64,000 nucleotides of DNA. Source: Bin87 sp965220505 (GTDB lineage Bacteria > Chloroflexota > Dehalococcoidia > Lucifugimonadales > UBA3495). The stretch is taken from contig CBDCQE010000003.1 in NCBI GenBank assembly GCA_965220505.1, positions 124,001-188,000 on the forward strand, read 5' to 3'. Of the stretch, positions 8,427-17,970 are shown one piece after another. Position 1 is the stretch's first letter; every line of letters starts with the position of its first letter. A model generated the notes under the pieces. It saw only the letters and a list, made by a program, of their open reading frames with translations, had not been told where the DNA came from and did no database searches. Position numbers and translations under genes: made by a program.

Positions 8427-9625
8427 ACCGCTCCCGCTTCGCGCAGCGCCGCCACTTCCGCGCCGCTATATCCCAGCAGCCCGGTCAGGACGGCTTCGGT
8501 GTCCTGGCCCAGGGTTGGCGGCGGCGCGAAGTTATCGGGGCTGCCGGTCTTGATGGGGTTGCCGGCGGTGCGGTAGGCGCCGGCGACCGGATGGTCGATT
8601 TCCACCACCATATCGCGTAGCTGCACCTGGGGGTCGGCCAGGGCTTCGCCAATGTTGTTGACCGGGCCGCCGGGCACATCGTACTTCAGCAGCAATTGCT
8701 CCCACTCGGGGCGCGGCTTGGTCATAAAGCCGGCGGTCAGGGCTGCTTCGAGCGCATCGCGGTTCTCGATGCGGGAGGGGGCGGTGGTGAAGCGCGGGTC
8801 TTCATCCATGCCCCGCAGCGCTTCGATTTCGCCGGCCATCATGCGCAGGGTCTTCATGGCGAATTCCTGGCTGGCGCAGTGAACCTGCACGTATTTGCCG
8901 TCGGAGCATTGGTAGGCGCCCACGGGCAGGTTGGACGGATGGCTGGAGCCGATGGGCTGCGGCACCTCGCCGGACACCAGGTAGAACTGCCCCAGGTGGG
9001 CTTGCAGGGCGATCTGAACGTCCAGCAGGGAGATGTCCAGGCGGCGCCCCTCGCCGGTGCACCGCCGCCCGTACAACGCGGAGGCGATGCTCAGGGCGGC
9101 CACGTAGCCGCCGACCATGTCGCCCACCGGAAAGCCCATGAACACCGGCGGCTGGCCGGGGTTGCCGGTGACGCTCATCCCGCCGCCCATGGCCTGCACG
9201 ATGCCGTCGAAGCCGGGCCGCTCACGGTACGGCCCCTCCTGCCCGAAGGCCGACAGAGAGCAGGCGATGATGGACGGGTTGACTGCCTGCAACGATTCGT
9301 AGTCCAGTCCCAGGCGCTCCAGCACCGAGGGGCGGAATGCGTCGAGCGCCACGTCGGACACGGCTACGAGCCGGCGGCAGACTTCCCTCCCCTCCGGCGT
9401 TCGCAGGTCTATGGTTACGCTCTTCTTGTTGCGGTTGAAGTTCAGGTAATAGGCGCTCTCGCCGCCGAGGAAGTGGGGGCCGATGCGCCGCGACATATCC
9501 CCCACGCCGGGCTGCTCAATCTTGATTATCTCGGCGCCCAGGTCACCCAGCGTCCGCGCCGCCATCGGACCGGCGATAGCCTGCGACATTTCGAGGATGC
9601 GGACACCCTGCAACGGAGGGGTCAT
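8423..9625 (-). CDS. CaiB/BaiF-type class III CoA-transferase
   Basis: A 400-residue formyl-CoA transferase/CaiB family protein. It starts with the family signature PLQGVRILEMSQAIAGP and has the nucleotide-interacting LGDLGAEIIKIEQPG segment near residue 30. The GFPVGDM motif places an Asp at residue 169, the position of the catalytic aspartate of the family. The reaction is CoA transfer between an acyl-CoA and a free carboxylic acid; the substrate cannot be read from sequence. It is the last gene of a three-gene operon after an acyl-CoA dehydrogenase and an MmgE/PrpD protein, implying uptake and oxidation of some organic acid. Confidence 0.9.
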   Translation of the reverse strand: MTPPLQGVRILEMSQAIAGPMAARTLGDLGAEIIKIEQPGVGDMSRRIGPHFLGGESAYYLNFNRNKKSVTIDLRTPEGREVCRRLVAVSDVALDAFRPSVLERLGLDYESLQAVNPSIIACSLSAFGQEGPYRERPGFDGIVQAMGGGMSVTGNPGQPPVFMGFPVGDMVGGYVAALSIASALYGRRCTGEGRRLDISLLDVQIALQAHLGQFYLVSGEVPQPIGSSHPSNLPVGAYQCSDGKYVQVHCASQEFAMKTLRMMAGEIEALRGMDEDPRFTTAPSRIENRDALEAALTAGFMTKPRPEWEQLLLKYDVPGGPVNNIGEALADPQVQLRDMVVEIDHPVAGAYRTAGNPIKTGSPDNFAPPPTLGQDTEAVLTGLLGYSGAEVAALREAGAV

Positions 9626-9656
9626 ATTCTCCTGCCCTTCTGCACTGCCTGGCGGC

Positions 9657-11054
9657 CTATTCCGTGGACAGGAGGGCCGCCAGATCTCGCACGTCCTCCA
9701 TTTCGTCCAGCGATTCTATGGCGGAGATGATTTGTTGCTGGCGTTCCGGGCTGATGACCGTTGCGGTAAGGACGGCGAACTTCTCTTTCATTTCGGCCCA
9801 CGACAGGGCATTCTCCGGGTCGCCCTTGGGGTATCGGATGTCGCTGCGCAGGCGGCGTCCGTCAGCGGTGGAAACTTCAGCCCAGGCGCGCCACTCGCGG
9901 GGGAAGTGGGCGTCCACCTCCGGGTCGGTCACACACTTCACCCGCGGCAGGATGCGGCTTATCTCCGGGCGGTCAGGCACCCCGTCGGCGTATTCCTCCA
10001 GTGACGCGCGGCCGTAGGCCAGGGCCACCGCCGCGCCGAAGGGCATGGAGAACTGCATATCCACGACTGTCCTGGGGTTGACCTTGTCCTCTTCTGGAGA
10101 CGCGATCACCTTGAAACCGCCGCTGAGTACTCCGATGGTCACTTCTTCGACGTCATCGGCCTCCAGGCCATGGGTGTTGCGGATGTCGATCAGGCAGTCT
10201 ATGGGTCCCTGCTTGTAACGGCAGCAGGCATGGGGCTTGATTGCCGTCCGGGTAATCAGATATTCGTCCCCCAGGTCTTGCAGCACCAGCGACAGGTCGG
10301 GGTTGCCGGAATAGGCTTGCAGGAAGCCGTCGCGCCCCTCGAGGATGGTGGTGGGGCCGGTGTAGCCGGAGCGGGCCAGCAGGGCCGCCCAGGAGCCGCT
10401 GTGCGACGCCCAGCCGGGATGGAGTCGCTTGGTCCAGGCTCCCTGCGCCAGGAATTCCATGCTGCCGGCGGTCTGGCTGCCCGCGATGCCCAGAGCGTGG
10501 ATGAAGTCGTCGTCCTGCAGTCCCAGCAGCCGCCCGGCTACCACCGCAGCGCCGAAAGCCCCGCAGGTGCCGGTGGGATGGAAGCCTCGCCCGTAATGCT
10601 CGGCCGGCTGCAATGCGCGGCCCAGCCGCACGATGACGTCGTACCCCGCAACCACGGCGGCGATGAAGTCCTTGCCTGACACATGGGCCAGGTCGGCCAT
10701 CGAAAGGGCGGTGGGAAAGGCCACCACGCCCGGATGCAGCGACGCCTCGTTGTTCACGTCGTCCATCTCGATGCTGTGAAAGGCGACGCCGTTGGCCATC
10801 GAAGCGTACTCCGGCAGAACTCGATAGGGCGTACCCACGATCACCGACGGCCCGGAGCGGTCCAGCCGCCGCAGCGCATCAACGACAGCGTGCGCCGAGC
10901 CGGTGGTGGAGCCGTTGAGCGTAACTGCGGCGAAGTCCAGGCACAGGTACTTGGCCCAGTCGATCACCTCCGGCGACAGGTCCTCGTACTCGAGCGCCTG
11001 CGCGAAGTTGCCCAGGGCGCGGGTCATGCCGGTTTCGTTGTTGTTCTGAACCAT
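9657..11054 (-). CDS. MmgE/PrpD family protein
   Basis: A 465-residue member of the MmgE/PrpD fold family (2-methylcitrate dehydratase, cis-aconitate decarboxylase and relatives). Typical features are the all-helical first domain with MANGVAFHSIEMDDVN near residue 110 and GFHPTGTCGAFGAAVVAGRLLGL near 155, and the later AIKPHACCRYKQGPIDCLIDIR block. PrpD itself is unlikely because no other methylcitrate cycle gene is present. It is the middle gene of the operon, 22 bases after the dehydrogenase and 31 bases before the CoA-transferase, so a dehydratase or decarboxylase step on a CoA-linked or free organic acid is a reasonable inference. Confidence 0.9.
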   Translation of the reverse strand: MVQNNNETGMTRALGNFAQALEYEDLSPEVIDWAKYLCLDFAAVTLNGSTTGSAHAVVDALRRLDRSGPSVIVGTPYRVLPEYASMANGVAFHSIEMDDVNNEASLHPGVVAFPTALSMADLAHVSGKDFIAAVVAGYDVIVRLGRALQPAEHYGRGFHPTGTCGAFGAAVVAGRLLGLQDDDFIHALGIAGSQTAGSMEFLAQGAWTKRLHPGWASHSGSWAALLARSGYTGPTTILEGRDGFLQAYSGNPDLSLVLQDLGDEYLITRTAIKPHACCRYKQGPIDCLIDIRNTHGLEADDVEEVTIGVLSGGFKVIASPEEDKVNPRTVVDMQFSMPFGAAVALAYGRASLEEYADGVPDRPEISRILPRVKCVTDPEVDAHFPREWRAWAEVSTADGRRLRSDIRYPKGDPENALSWAEMKEKFAVLTATVISPERQQQIISAIESLDEMEDVRDLAALLSTE

Positions 11055-11076
11055 GGCTGAGGGCCTCCAGCAAGTA

Positions 11077-12255
11077 TTACAACCCCGACTCGTACAGGAA
11101 GTCGCCGGTGGGGTAGTTGTTGAGCAGATGGCGGGCGATGACCAGGCGCTGAATCTCGTTGGTTCCCTCGCCGATCATCATCAGCGGGGCGTCGCGGAAG
11201 TGGCGCTCCAGCGTCAGGTCCTGGGTGTAGCCGTAGCCGCCGTGGATGCGCATGGCGTCGATGGCGATCTGCATGCACATCTCGCTGGCGAACAGCTTGG
11301 CCATCCCGGCCTCCATGTCGGCACGCTCGCCCCGGTCCTTCTTCTCGGCGGCGTGGAGTACCATCAGGTGGGCCGCCTGTATCTGGGTCACCATGTTGGC
11401 CAGCATTATCTGCACGCTCTGGTGTTCTCCAATGGGCTTGCCGAAGGTTTGGCGCTGCTGGGCGTATCGCGTGGACTCTTCCAGCGCGGCCCGCGCCACG
11501 CCGAGGCAGCGGGCGGCAACATTGATGCGGCCCAGCTCCAGCCCGCTCATTATCTGGTAGAACCCCCTGCCCTCCTCGCCGCTGACCAGATTCCCGCCGG
11601 ATACGCGGTAGTCGTCAAAGGACAGCTCGCAGGTATCCACGCCCTTGTAGCCCAGCTTCGGTATGTCCCGCACCACGTTGAAGCCCGGCCCCTTCTCGGC
11701 GATGAAGATGCTGATGCCGCGCCGGGGCGGGTCGGCGTTCGGGTCGGTCTTGGCGACCAGGGCGAAGGTGTTGCCGTGGCGCCCGTTGGTGATCAGGCTC
11801 TTGGCCCCGTTTACCACGTATTCGTCGCCTTCGCGAACGGCGCGAGTCTCGATGGCCTGGACGTCGCTGCCCGCGTTGGGCTCGGTGATGCAGATGCCGC
11901 CGCGCTTCTCGCCGGTGGCCATCAGGGGCAGGAATCGCTCCTTCTGCTCCGGTGTGCCGTGGGTCGTGACCATGTAGGCCATGATGAGGTGGGAGTTCAG
12001 TATCCCGCTCAGGCTCATCCATCCCCGGCAGATTTCCTCGATGACCAGGGCGTAGGACGTGACATCCAGCTCCAGCCCGCCGTACTCTTCGGGGATCACC
12101 GCGCCGAACAGGCCCAGCTCCTTCATCCGCTCCACCAGCTCGAAGGGGTACTCGTCGGCGTGTTCCATTTTCTGCGCGACGGGTTGGACTTCCCGGCGGA
12201 CAAACTCCCTGATCGTGGCGACCATGCCGCGCTGCGCTTCAGTCAATTGAGGCAA
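11077..12255 (-). CDS. Acyl-CoA dehydrogenase
   Basis: A FAD-dependent acyl-CoA dehydrogenase that introduces an alpha-beta double bond into an acyl-CoA. I place the start at the TTG at 12255 (LPQLTEAQRGMVATIREF), because GGAG lies five bases upstream and the resulting 392 residues match the family length; the open frame extends 29 codons further with unlike sequence. Visible family features include ITEPNAGSD (FAD/substrate loop), the TFGKPI motif, HGGYGYTQD and the C-terminal IGEGTNEIQR segment, whose Glu is the usual catalytic base. First gene of the operon with MmgE/PrpD and CoA-transferase genes. Confidence 0.92.
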   Translation of the reverse strand: MPQLTEAQRGMVATIREFVRREVQPVAQKMEHADEYPFELVERMKELGLFGAVIPEEYGGLELDVTSYALVIEEICRGWMSLSGILNSHLIMAYMVTTHGTPEQKERFLPLMATGEKRGGICITEPNAGSDVQAIETRAVREGDEYVVNGAKSLITNGRHGNTFALVAKTDPNADPPRRGISIFIAEKGPGFNVVRDIPKLGYKGVDTCELSFDDYRVSGGNLVSGEEGRGFYQIMSGLELGRINVAARCLGVARAALEESTRYAQQRQTFGKPIGEHQSVQIMLANMVTQIQAAHLMVLHAAEKKDRGERADMEAGMAKLFASEMCMQIAIDAMRIHGGYGYTQDLTLERHFRDAPLMMIGEGTNEIQRLVIARHLLNNYPTGDFLYESGL

Positions 12256-12456
12256 AACCGCTCCTGAAACCGGCCTGATTTCGTGGCGGCATTTTATCAC
12301 GCGCCGGGCGCCGCCAAGTTTGACTCCCCAGGGGCGGCGCACTAGACTCGCCCGTAACCGCGCTGCCTGACAATCATCGGCGAGTGTTTTCTTGTGAAAT
12401 GATGGTAGCCGCGTCCGCTTTCGCCTTCCAAACGCTCAATATAGTGAGGTATCGCA

Positions 12457-12915
12457 ATGCCGGACAAGCCAGAATACATAGACCTGCTCAACGACATTCG
12501 CCTGCAGGAGCATCGGGCCGGAGTCTACCTCAAGGCGTGGGCCGACAAGACCGGGCACCCGGGGCTGAAGGCCTGCCTTTCTCTGGTAGCCGAGCGCGAG
12601 ACCAGCCACGGGGACATCTTTGACCGGCGCATTCGTGAGTTGGGCGGCACCCCCGAGGACAAGGACGACGCCATGTTTGCCGAGCGGCTGCGCGTGGCCG
12701 GTTCGGACATGACCGACAAGGAAAAGATCGTCTGGATGCGTGAAGCCCAATCTCGCGTAACCCTGCCCACCGTGCGCCAGCGCTATGAAGCCGCCTCAGT
12801 TGACGAGTCTGTCGACCAGTTGACACGTTCTCTGATCAAGTGGTTCACCGAGGTGGAGGACGACTCCGGCGCATCCATGCGGGCGGTGTACGCCGAGATC
12901 GAACAGGCGGACTAA
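12457..12915 (+). CDS. Ferritin-like four-helix protein
   Basis: A 152-residue, almost fully helical protein. Helices 1 and 2 carry an ExxH-like pair (LQEHRAG near residue 18 and AERETSHGDIF near 47), the spacing of a rubrerythrin or ferritin-like di-iron site; later helices are acidic and amphipathic. Such small proteins usually handle iron or peroxide, or are catalytically idle scaffolds. No close family is recognised. It is transcribed divergently from the acyl-CoA dehydrogenase operon. The following bases, 12916-13143, hold nothing recognisable. Confidence 0.65.
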   Translation: MPDKPEYIDLLNDIRLQEHRAGVYLKAWADKTGHPGLKACLSLVAERETSHGDIFDRRIRELGGTPEDKDDAMFAERLRVAGSDMTDKEKIVWMREAQSRVTLPTVRQRYEAASVDESVDQLTRSLIKWFTEVEDDSGASMRAVYAEIEQAD

Positions 12916-13143
12916 CCGAGCGAACAGAGCATCATCAGCTCGCTCCACAGCCCGCTGGCCGCCATCTCCGCCAGGACCAAGCGGGTCAAGATGGGGCGTG
13001 GCCTGCACCATAGTGCCGTGGCACGCTCCACTGCGGCTGGCGCAGGACCTGGCCACACTGGACTGCGGCGCAAAGTCTGACGTAGCCCCTGGTCCAAGTC
13101 GCTCAACTCTTGCTCCAAGATGATGTTCACGGTAAAACAGGAT

Positions 13144-14283
13144 TTACTCCTTTGTGTTCTCCTCGTTTGCCTCTCTCGTCAAATGGGGAAGCACTCGGGA
13201 TTCAAGGTAATTATGGACACCCGAGAATCGAATTTCTTGGTCGGTCGTTCGCAAAACTGCCAGAGCGTTTTTCCACAGCGGTGCTTCGGCCGGAGATAGT
13301 CCATTCTGTCGGGATTGATTTTCAATCAGGAGGTGCAGTTGGTCGTCCAAGCGCCCTATCAATCCTAGCGTGCCGTTCTTCCTACGTTTGGCGAGTTTTG
13401 ATTGGTCCTTTTCAAGGTTTCCCCGTAACGCTGCGTTTCGCCTCTTGAGTTGAGACAATAAACTGTCGCGCCGGTCTAGTAATTGCAACAGGCGCGGTGA
13501 TGACGCCGCCGCCGGTGTCGTACTGACTGGCGCAAGGGCACGCGATATCAAGTCTCTCCTATGTGTGTAGTTGAATATCCACCCCTTGTAATCTGCCCCG
13601 GTCACGCCTAAGGATTCAAGCTTCGCGTGCCGATTCGGATGATACACACCAAGGACAAAGAGCCAACTTGGATCAAACTGCTGACGGATGGCCTGCAAGA
13701 CTTGTTCGAGAAATTCCGATTGAGGAACATGAAGGAAACGGGCGGAATTTGCCCTGGTTCGTAACATGCCTCCAACGGCTATGGGGAATTCTCCAAATTC
13801 TCTGAGGCGCTTGTAGCAGTTCACGTACTCGTCCACGCTATTGCCCTGCGCCACCAAGACCAGGCTGAACGCTCTGCGCTGTTGTTCATAAACCTTTACC
13901 GCTTCGGTGGCACTACGCACGGTTTTTGGAGCGTCCAAGAAGTAATCGACCATGATGCCATAGTCCACGTTCATGGCCTGATATCGATCAAATAGCTGTT
14001 CGTATGATAACCGACCGCCGCCCTCGAATATTCCTGAATCGCCCATCTTGATGACGCTTTGCCGGTTTGGGCAGGCGGCAGCAAACGATGCGGTATCAAT
14101 CTCATTCGAGCTTCGGCATGGGCAATCGGTAGTACAACCTGGGTACTCGGAGAAGAGTTGCCGGAAACGGGGTGTAGTACAGGCGCTCGCCATCAAACCG
14201 TAGCGAACGCCTGGCTGAGTACTCCAAAAGCCCTTGAGGATTTCCAAGGATATTGGGCGGTCGACCACGAAGAAAGGTATCAT
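13144..14283 (-). CDS. tRNA-guanine transglycosylase-like (DpdA/TGT superfamily) protein
   Basis: The start at 14283 overlaps the herA stop (ATGA); the frame upstream is antisense-like. The 379-residue product has the TGT TIM-barrel landmarks in order: GDSGIF at 81-86 (equivalent of DSGGFQ, with a conserved base-binding Asp), LVAQG at 143-147 (like 'VQGG'), IAVGGM at 168-173 (like 'AIGGL'), and a LFVLGVYHPNRH...VTGADYKGW block at 208-235 where Asp231 is a candidate nucleophile. A Cys cluster (CTTDCPC at 50-56) lies early, but the usual C-terminal zinc site is absent; residues 265-320 are a coiled coil. A housekeeping TGT is unlikely. DpdA-type DNA transglycosylation is the best hypothesis from the HerA and NurA company. 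Confidence 0.7.
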   Translation of the reverse strand: MIPFFVVDRPISLEILKGFWSTQPGVRYGLMASACTTPRFRQLFSEYPGCTTDCPCRSSNEIDTASFAAACPNRQSVIKMGDSGIFEGGGRLSYEQLFDRYQAMNVDYGIMVDYFLDAPKTVRSATEAVKVYEQQRRAFSLVLVAQGNSVDEYVNCYKRLREFGEFPIAVGGMLRTRANSARFLHVPQSEFLEQVLQAIRQQFDPSWLFVLGVYHPNRHAKLESLGVTGADYKGWIFNYTHRRDLISRALAPVSTTPAAASSPRLLQLLDRRDSLLSQLKRRNAALRGNLEKDQSKLAKRRKNGTLGLIGRLDDQLHLLIENQSRQNGLSPAEAPLWKNALAVLRTTDQEIRFSGVHNYLESRVLPHLTREANEENTKE

Positions 14284-16118
14284 GTCAAAGCTGGCTCGAG
14301 GGCAAACTGGTCTAAATATTCGATTATCCTCTGGTTCGCGTCGTGAGTAGCGATGGGGACGGGCACTGCTCTGAGACCTGTGGCATCGTGGCTGACCAGA
14401 AGCCAATTCCCGGCCTGGAAGGTAAAGGTCTGACGCAGCATCTCGTCGGACATACCGAATGCTTCGGCCACTGCTTCCCGGTCCGTTCTGCGAGGCAGTT
14501 TGCTCACAAGGTACGTATGGGGCTGCGCCATAATGCTGGTGTCGAGGTAGCGGATGCGCTGGGTCGCGATACCGAGGCCCAACCCGAATTTCCTGCCACG
14601 CCTGGCCAGGGTTTCCGCTATTGATTTTGAGTCCTGGTAGCTGCCCGAATCTTGCTGAGGAATGAACTCATCCGCTTCGTCGAACACAAATGACACTAAC
14701 GGCTGGATCTGTCCCGTCTGCCGCCGCCTTTCGTATGCGGCCTCGCCGAATCGTTTGGCAAACCTTCGCATCTCATCCGGGTCGTGCGCCAACACGACCA
14801 TCAGAGCCGGCATATCGTCGTCAAGGATATCGAGTAGAGCGTCCATTGAAATAGCGCACCTCGGCTGTTGTTGAACACTGTTTTGAACCTGCTGCAGGAA
14901 TTCGACTGATGGTGCAAAGTCCCGTTCGTATTCGCTGTTTCCATCTTGGGAGAGTTGGTTCACCAAATTCTGTTGCATTGTTGCAGCCAATTCAGATGAT
15001 AATTGCATATCCCTTCCATAATATTGGCCTGATACCGAACGAACGATTCGGGTGATGTTTTCACTATGCCTACCCTGGCGTCGGTTCCTCCATGGGTTTC
15101 GATCAGATTGTCGATCAAACACATCGTCAACAGTTGCGTTCAACAAATCAGAGAAAATTCGCACTTTTTGGTGTTCCAACAGATCCGCGAAAGCGGACGT
15201 CAAGCCTGCGCGGTAAGGAAGTAGAGCTTTAGGTAGAAGAAAGAAATTCACGAGTTGTTCCGCTGTTGCCCAACCGTCGTTTCCCCACAAAGAGGGTACG
15301 GAGGGATCGCGATTTACGTAATCGACAACCCTTTGAGGGAGGCTGCGCTCACCCAGGCACACAACGTAACCATGCTCCAAGGCATTTATCCGGTCGATCA
15401 GCAGCGTTCCATACTCCCCCATGAGATCGAACAGAACCACTTTGCTGTCCTGCATTTCCGGAATCACGGTGCTGACCAGGGTGCTTACGAGGTTGGACTT
15501 GCCCGCCCCGGTGAACCCGAAGATGCCAAAGTGGACTTTCATCAGATCTTCAACCCTAATGAGAACGTCCACCGTGGGATCCCTGAGCAGCGTGCCAGCA
15601 GTTGTTGCAGTTTCCGCATCGACGTCGATCCCTCTGTTGACTACCTGGCCGACGAAACTGGAATCTAGAAGCCGGACTTCCGCTCCAATCATCGGGATAT
15701 TGCTCTCGGTGGCTATCAAAGGGTCCGCGCCGGGGGTTAACACGAGCTCGAGATCCGTCGGTATCGCGGTGCAGCGAATAATCGTGGTGTCTTCCTCCGA
15801 TTGATCCTCTTGCGAAACCCAATCCTGTGACGCGTTTCTGGCTGCCTCCATTACAAACGCCGGATATCCGCTTGGGTTGTCGCCCAAAGCATAGTGCACT
15901 GGCTTCAAGCTGGTTATTTCGAGGATACTGAGATGGCGAGCGTCGTGACCGGTTCTAAAATTCGCTACGGCCAGCATCGCTCCTTCGCGCACGTCCGCCA
16001 TCGCAGCTCTCGTGTATTCGAACCACACTTCGAACTCGTACCTCGAGAGTTCGTGTTCATCCAGCCGCATGAGCCTTCCCACTCGACCTTCCACAAACAG
16101 ACGATTGTTCCCCAACAT
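14280..16118 (-). CDS. herA: HerA-type DNA-translocating ATPase
   Basis: A 612-residue FtsK/HerA-family hexameric ATPase. Residues 5-60 fit the HAS-barrel N-terminus. The DUF87 core has Walker A GFTGAGKSN at 201-209, a DLMGEYG segment just after, Walker B FVFDEADE near 477-484, and the IATQR ... LVSKLPRRTDREAV motifs with the arginine finger region. HerA normally pumps DNA through the ring while its partner NurA resects it. Here nurA lies 12 bases upstream in the same operon, and the gene for the TGT-like enzyme overlaps the stop, so the three proteins probably act in one complex or pathway. Confidence 0.92.
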   Translation of the reverse strand: MLGNNRLFVEGRVGRLMRLDEHELSRYEFEVWFEYTRAAMADVREGAMLAVANFRTGHDARHLSILEITSLKPVHYALGDNPSGYPAFVMEAARNASQDWVSQEDQSEEDTTIIRCTAIPTDLELVLTPGADPLIATESNIPMIGAEVRLLDSSFVGQVVNRGIDVDAETATTAGTLLRDPTVDVLIRVEDLMKVHFGIFGFTGAGKSNLVSTLVSTVIPEMQDSKVVLFDLMGEYGTLLIDRINALEHGYVVCLGERSLPQRVVDYVNRDPSVPSLWGNDGWATAEQLVNFFLLPKALLPYRAGLTSAFADLLEHQKVRIFSDLLNATVDDVFDRQSDRNPWRNRRQGRHSENITRIVRSVSGQYYGRDMQLSSELAATMQQNLVNQLSQDGNSEYERDFAPSVEFLQQVQNSVQQQPRCAISMDALLDILDDDMPALMVVLAHDPDEMRRFAKRFGEAAYERRRQTGQIQPLVSFVFDEADEFIPQQDSGSYQDSKSIAETLARRGRKFGLGLGIATQRIRYLDTSIMAQPHTYLVSKLPRRTDREAVAEAFGMSDEMLRQTFTFQAGNWLLVSHDATGLRAVPVPIATHDANQRIIEYLDQFALEPALT

Positions 16119-16130
16119 ATTTGCGCCTCC

Positions 16131-17963
16131 TCAGGACCGCCGAGCGGAATCCCGAGTGGTACGGAATAAGCGGCTCAATGGACGGCTCTTGAATCTTATT
16201 TCGCTCGAGTTGATCAACTGGGCAACTCTTCGGCCCATGCTTTTGGCGCCCCAGTCCGCTTTGTGCAGAGGATCAGGATAGCCAATTACTTCAGGGAACA
16301 GATTTCGACAGAGGATATCCAATAGAAGCATGGTCACTCTGTGGCCAACATTGGCAGACGTCTTGTCAGTTACGCCGAAGGGCCGTATGGTCCCCAGTCT
16401 TCCAGCTTCAATTGGCCCGATCTCTTTCGATGCGTCCCAACCCGGGTGCAATAGACGGTCAATAAAAATCACATGCCCAGCGAGAGGAGCCGGTTTGTCC
16501 CGGCGGAGGTAGAACTGAGCCAACGACCGGGCGAACAGTCGCTCTTGGTTGACTATATCGCCTCTCATTCCGGCCACATGCTCGTTGCCTTCATCATCGC
16601 GTACCAGGTGGAGAGTCATGAAGCACGAGTCGAACTCGATAGTGGACCAAGGTGCCTCAAGCTCCTCAACCTGAAATGCCACACTCTCCAACAGGGTTCG
16701 GTCGGTCCAAGGCAGCGTAGACACAGAAATCTTAGGGTACAAACCTTCATGTCGCATCGTCCCGTAATAGTGCCTGGAGAAATACCTGCTGGACGAATCC
16801 TTCGCTATCCCGACCAACGCTATGTCTCTCTCCCAGCACTCTTCGATGAGGGCCCTCAGACCTACGGCAATGAGAAACGATATGTCGTGAGGCGACATCC
16901 AACGGAACCGGTCTCCGTCGCCGTTGGAAACTCTGTACAACAGGGCATCGGAACTGTCTGTCCCTCGCCCTTGGAACATCCTGGAGCAGACTTTTTCGAA
17001 AAAGCCTACGCTCTTTTGCCACGATTCCCTGACGTCGACGATCGACTCAACATCGTCCCCGGTTCGTTCAAAGAGCAGGTGCGCTAAGTGCGGGTTTGAC
17101 GTGTTGAATCCCAAGCTGGTTTCCCATTCGGATGTCGATACTCCGGTGTCTTTGGCCAACTCTGCTAACGATATTCGCCGCTGGCCGCTGGTATGGAAAC
17201 GCCCTACAAGGTGGGAATATCTGCGGTATTGTTTCGCAGATGGAATTTGTAGCCGTGTCGAAACAGGATGGCTGTATGCTATGGCCAAATCCGCACGAGT
17301 TAGGCAATCTACGGCTCCATTCTCTGACACGATGCCGATACGGTCCATACCAGCTTCTGTGGACATAAGGACACTGGACAACGAAAGATCCATAAGGATC
17401 AGCCGCGGATGATCGATTGTCGAGGACTTCGCGAGCTGTAGCGCCAAGTAGACTTCCGATAGTTGCATTAACCTGGTGTGCACATTCGAAGGGTCAATCT
17501 TGTCCGTCTCCGATAGAGCGAAGTCCTCTTCATCACTCAGAGCGTCTCCGACCTCAGCATATGGAACCGGGACATAAGCGACTATACTTACGTCCTGATC
17601 CATCGACCATCGTTTGTACTGGACCTTATTTGTACCGCCTTCTAGTGCAATTCGCCCTTTCACGCCATATGCGCCACCGAAGAACACCACGAAGTCCTGA
17701 AACGGATCTTTGCTGCAAGTACCGTCAACCGCTACGAAGTCGATCTCTCGCCGTGAGAAAAAGCTCTCCATGTCAAAGGCGAGACTATCTCGCAGGGCCG
17801 GGTCGGCGAATGACTCCGAAAACGAGACAATGAGGGAGTTCAAAAAATCGCCGTAAAACCTGTACGCGTGTTCTGCATTCTCACGGTATATATTTTCGTA
17901 CCGTTGTTGCGAAGAATCCAGGGCCTGCTTGTAACGGCCGAATATGCTAGAAATTATGGACAT
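16131..17963 (-). CDS. nurA: NurA domain nuclease
   Basis: A 610-residue protein with a NurA (RNase H-like) nuclease core. The first active-site motif is FVAVDGTCS at about residues 77-84. Later motifs include LILMDLSLSS (second acidic strand) and IALVGIAKDSSSRYFS, which corresponds to the 'VGVVK' strand of NurA. The C-terminal HVIFIDRLLHPGWD segment supplies further acidic residues. NurA acts with HerA in end resection in archaea and is reused in bacterial defence systems. It is unusually long compared with about 350-400 residues for archaeal NurA. It starts 7 bases after the upstream YaaA-like gene. Confidence 0.8.
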   Translation of the reverse strand: MSIISSIFGRYKQALDSSQQRYENIYRENAEHAYRFYGDFLNSLIVSFSESFADPALRDSLAFDMESFFSRREIDFVAVDGTCSKDPFQDFVVFFGGAYGVKGRIALEGGTNKVQYKRWSMDQDVSIVAYVPVPYAEVGDALSDEEDFALSETDKIDPSNVHTRLMQLSEVYLALQLAKSSTIDHPRLILMDLSLSSVLMSTEAGMDRIGIVSENGAVDCLTRADLAIAYSHPVSTRLQIPSAKQYRRYSHLVGRFHTSGQRRISLAELAKDTGVSTSEWETSLGFNTSNPHLAHLLFERTGDDVESIVDVRESWQKSVGFFEKVCSRMFQGRGTDSSDALLYRVSNGDGDRFRWMSPHDISFLIAVGLRALIEECWERDIALVGIAKDSSSRYFSRHYYGTMRHEGLYPKISVSTLPWTDRTLLESVAFQVEELEAPWSTIEFDSCFMTLHLVRDDEGNEHVAGMRGDIVNQERLFARSLAQFYLRRDKPAPLAGHVIFIDRLLHPGWDASKEIGPIEAGRLGTIRPFGVTDKTSANVGHRVTMLLLDILCRNLFPEVIGYPDPLHKADWGAKSMGRRVAQLINSSEIRFKSRPLSRLFRTTRDSARRS

Positions 17964-17970
17964 GATGGGG

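Noticed and set aside
8423..9625. Assigning a specific substrate such as oxalate or carnitine to the CoA-transferase
   Set aside because: Family members with very different substrates share the visible motifs, and the operon partners do not settle it.
11053..12267. A 404-codon plus-strand frame
   Set aside because: Antisense to the acyl-CoA dehydrogenase; no family features or ribosome site.
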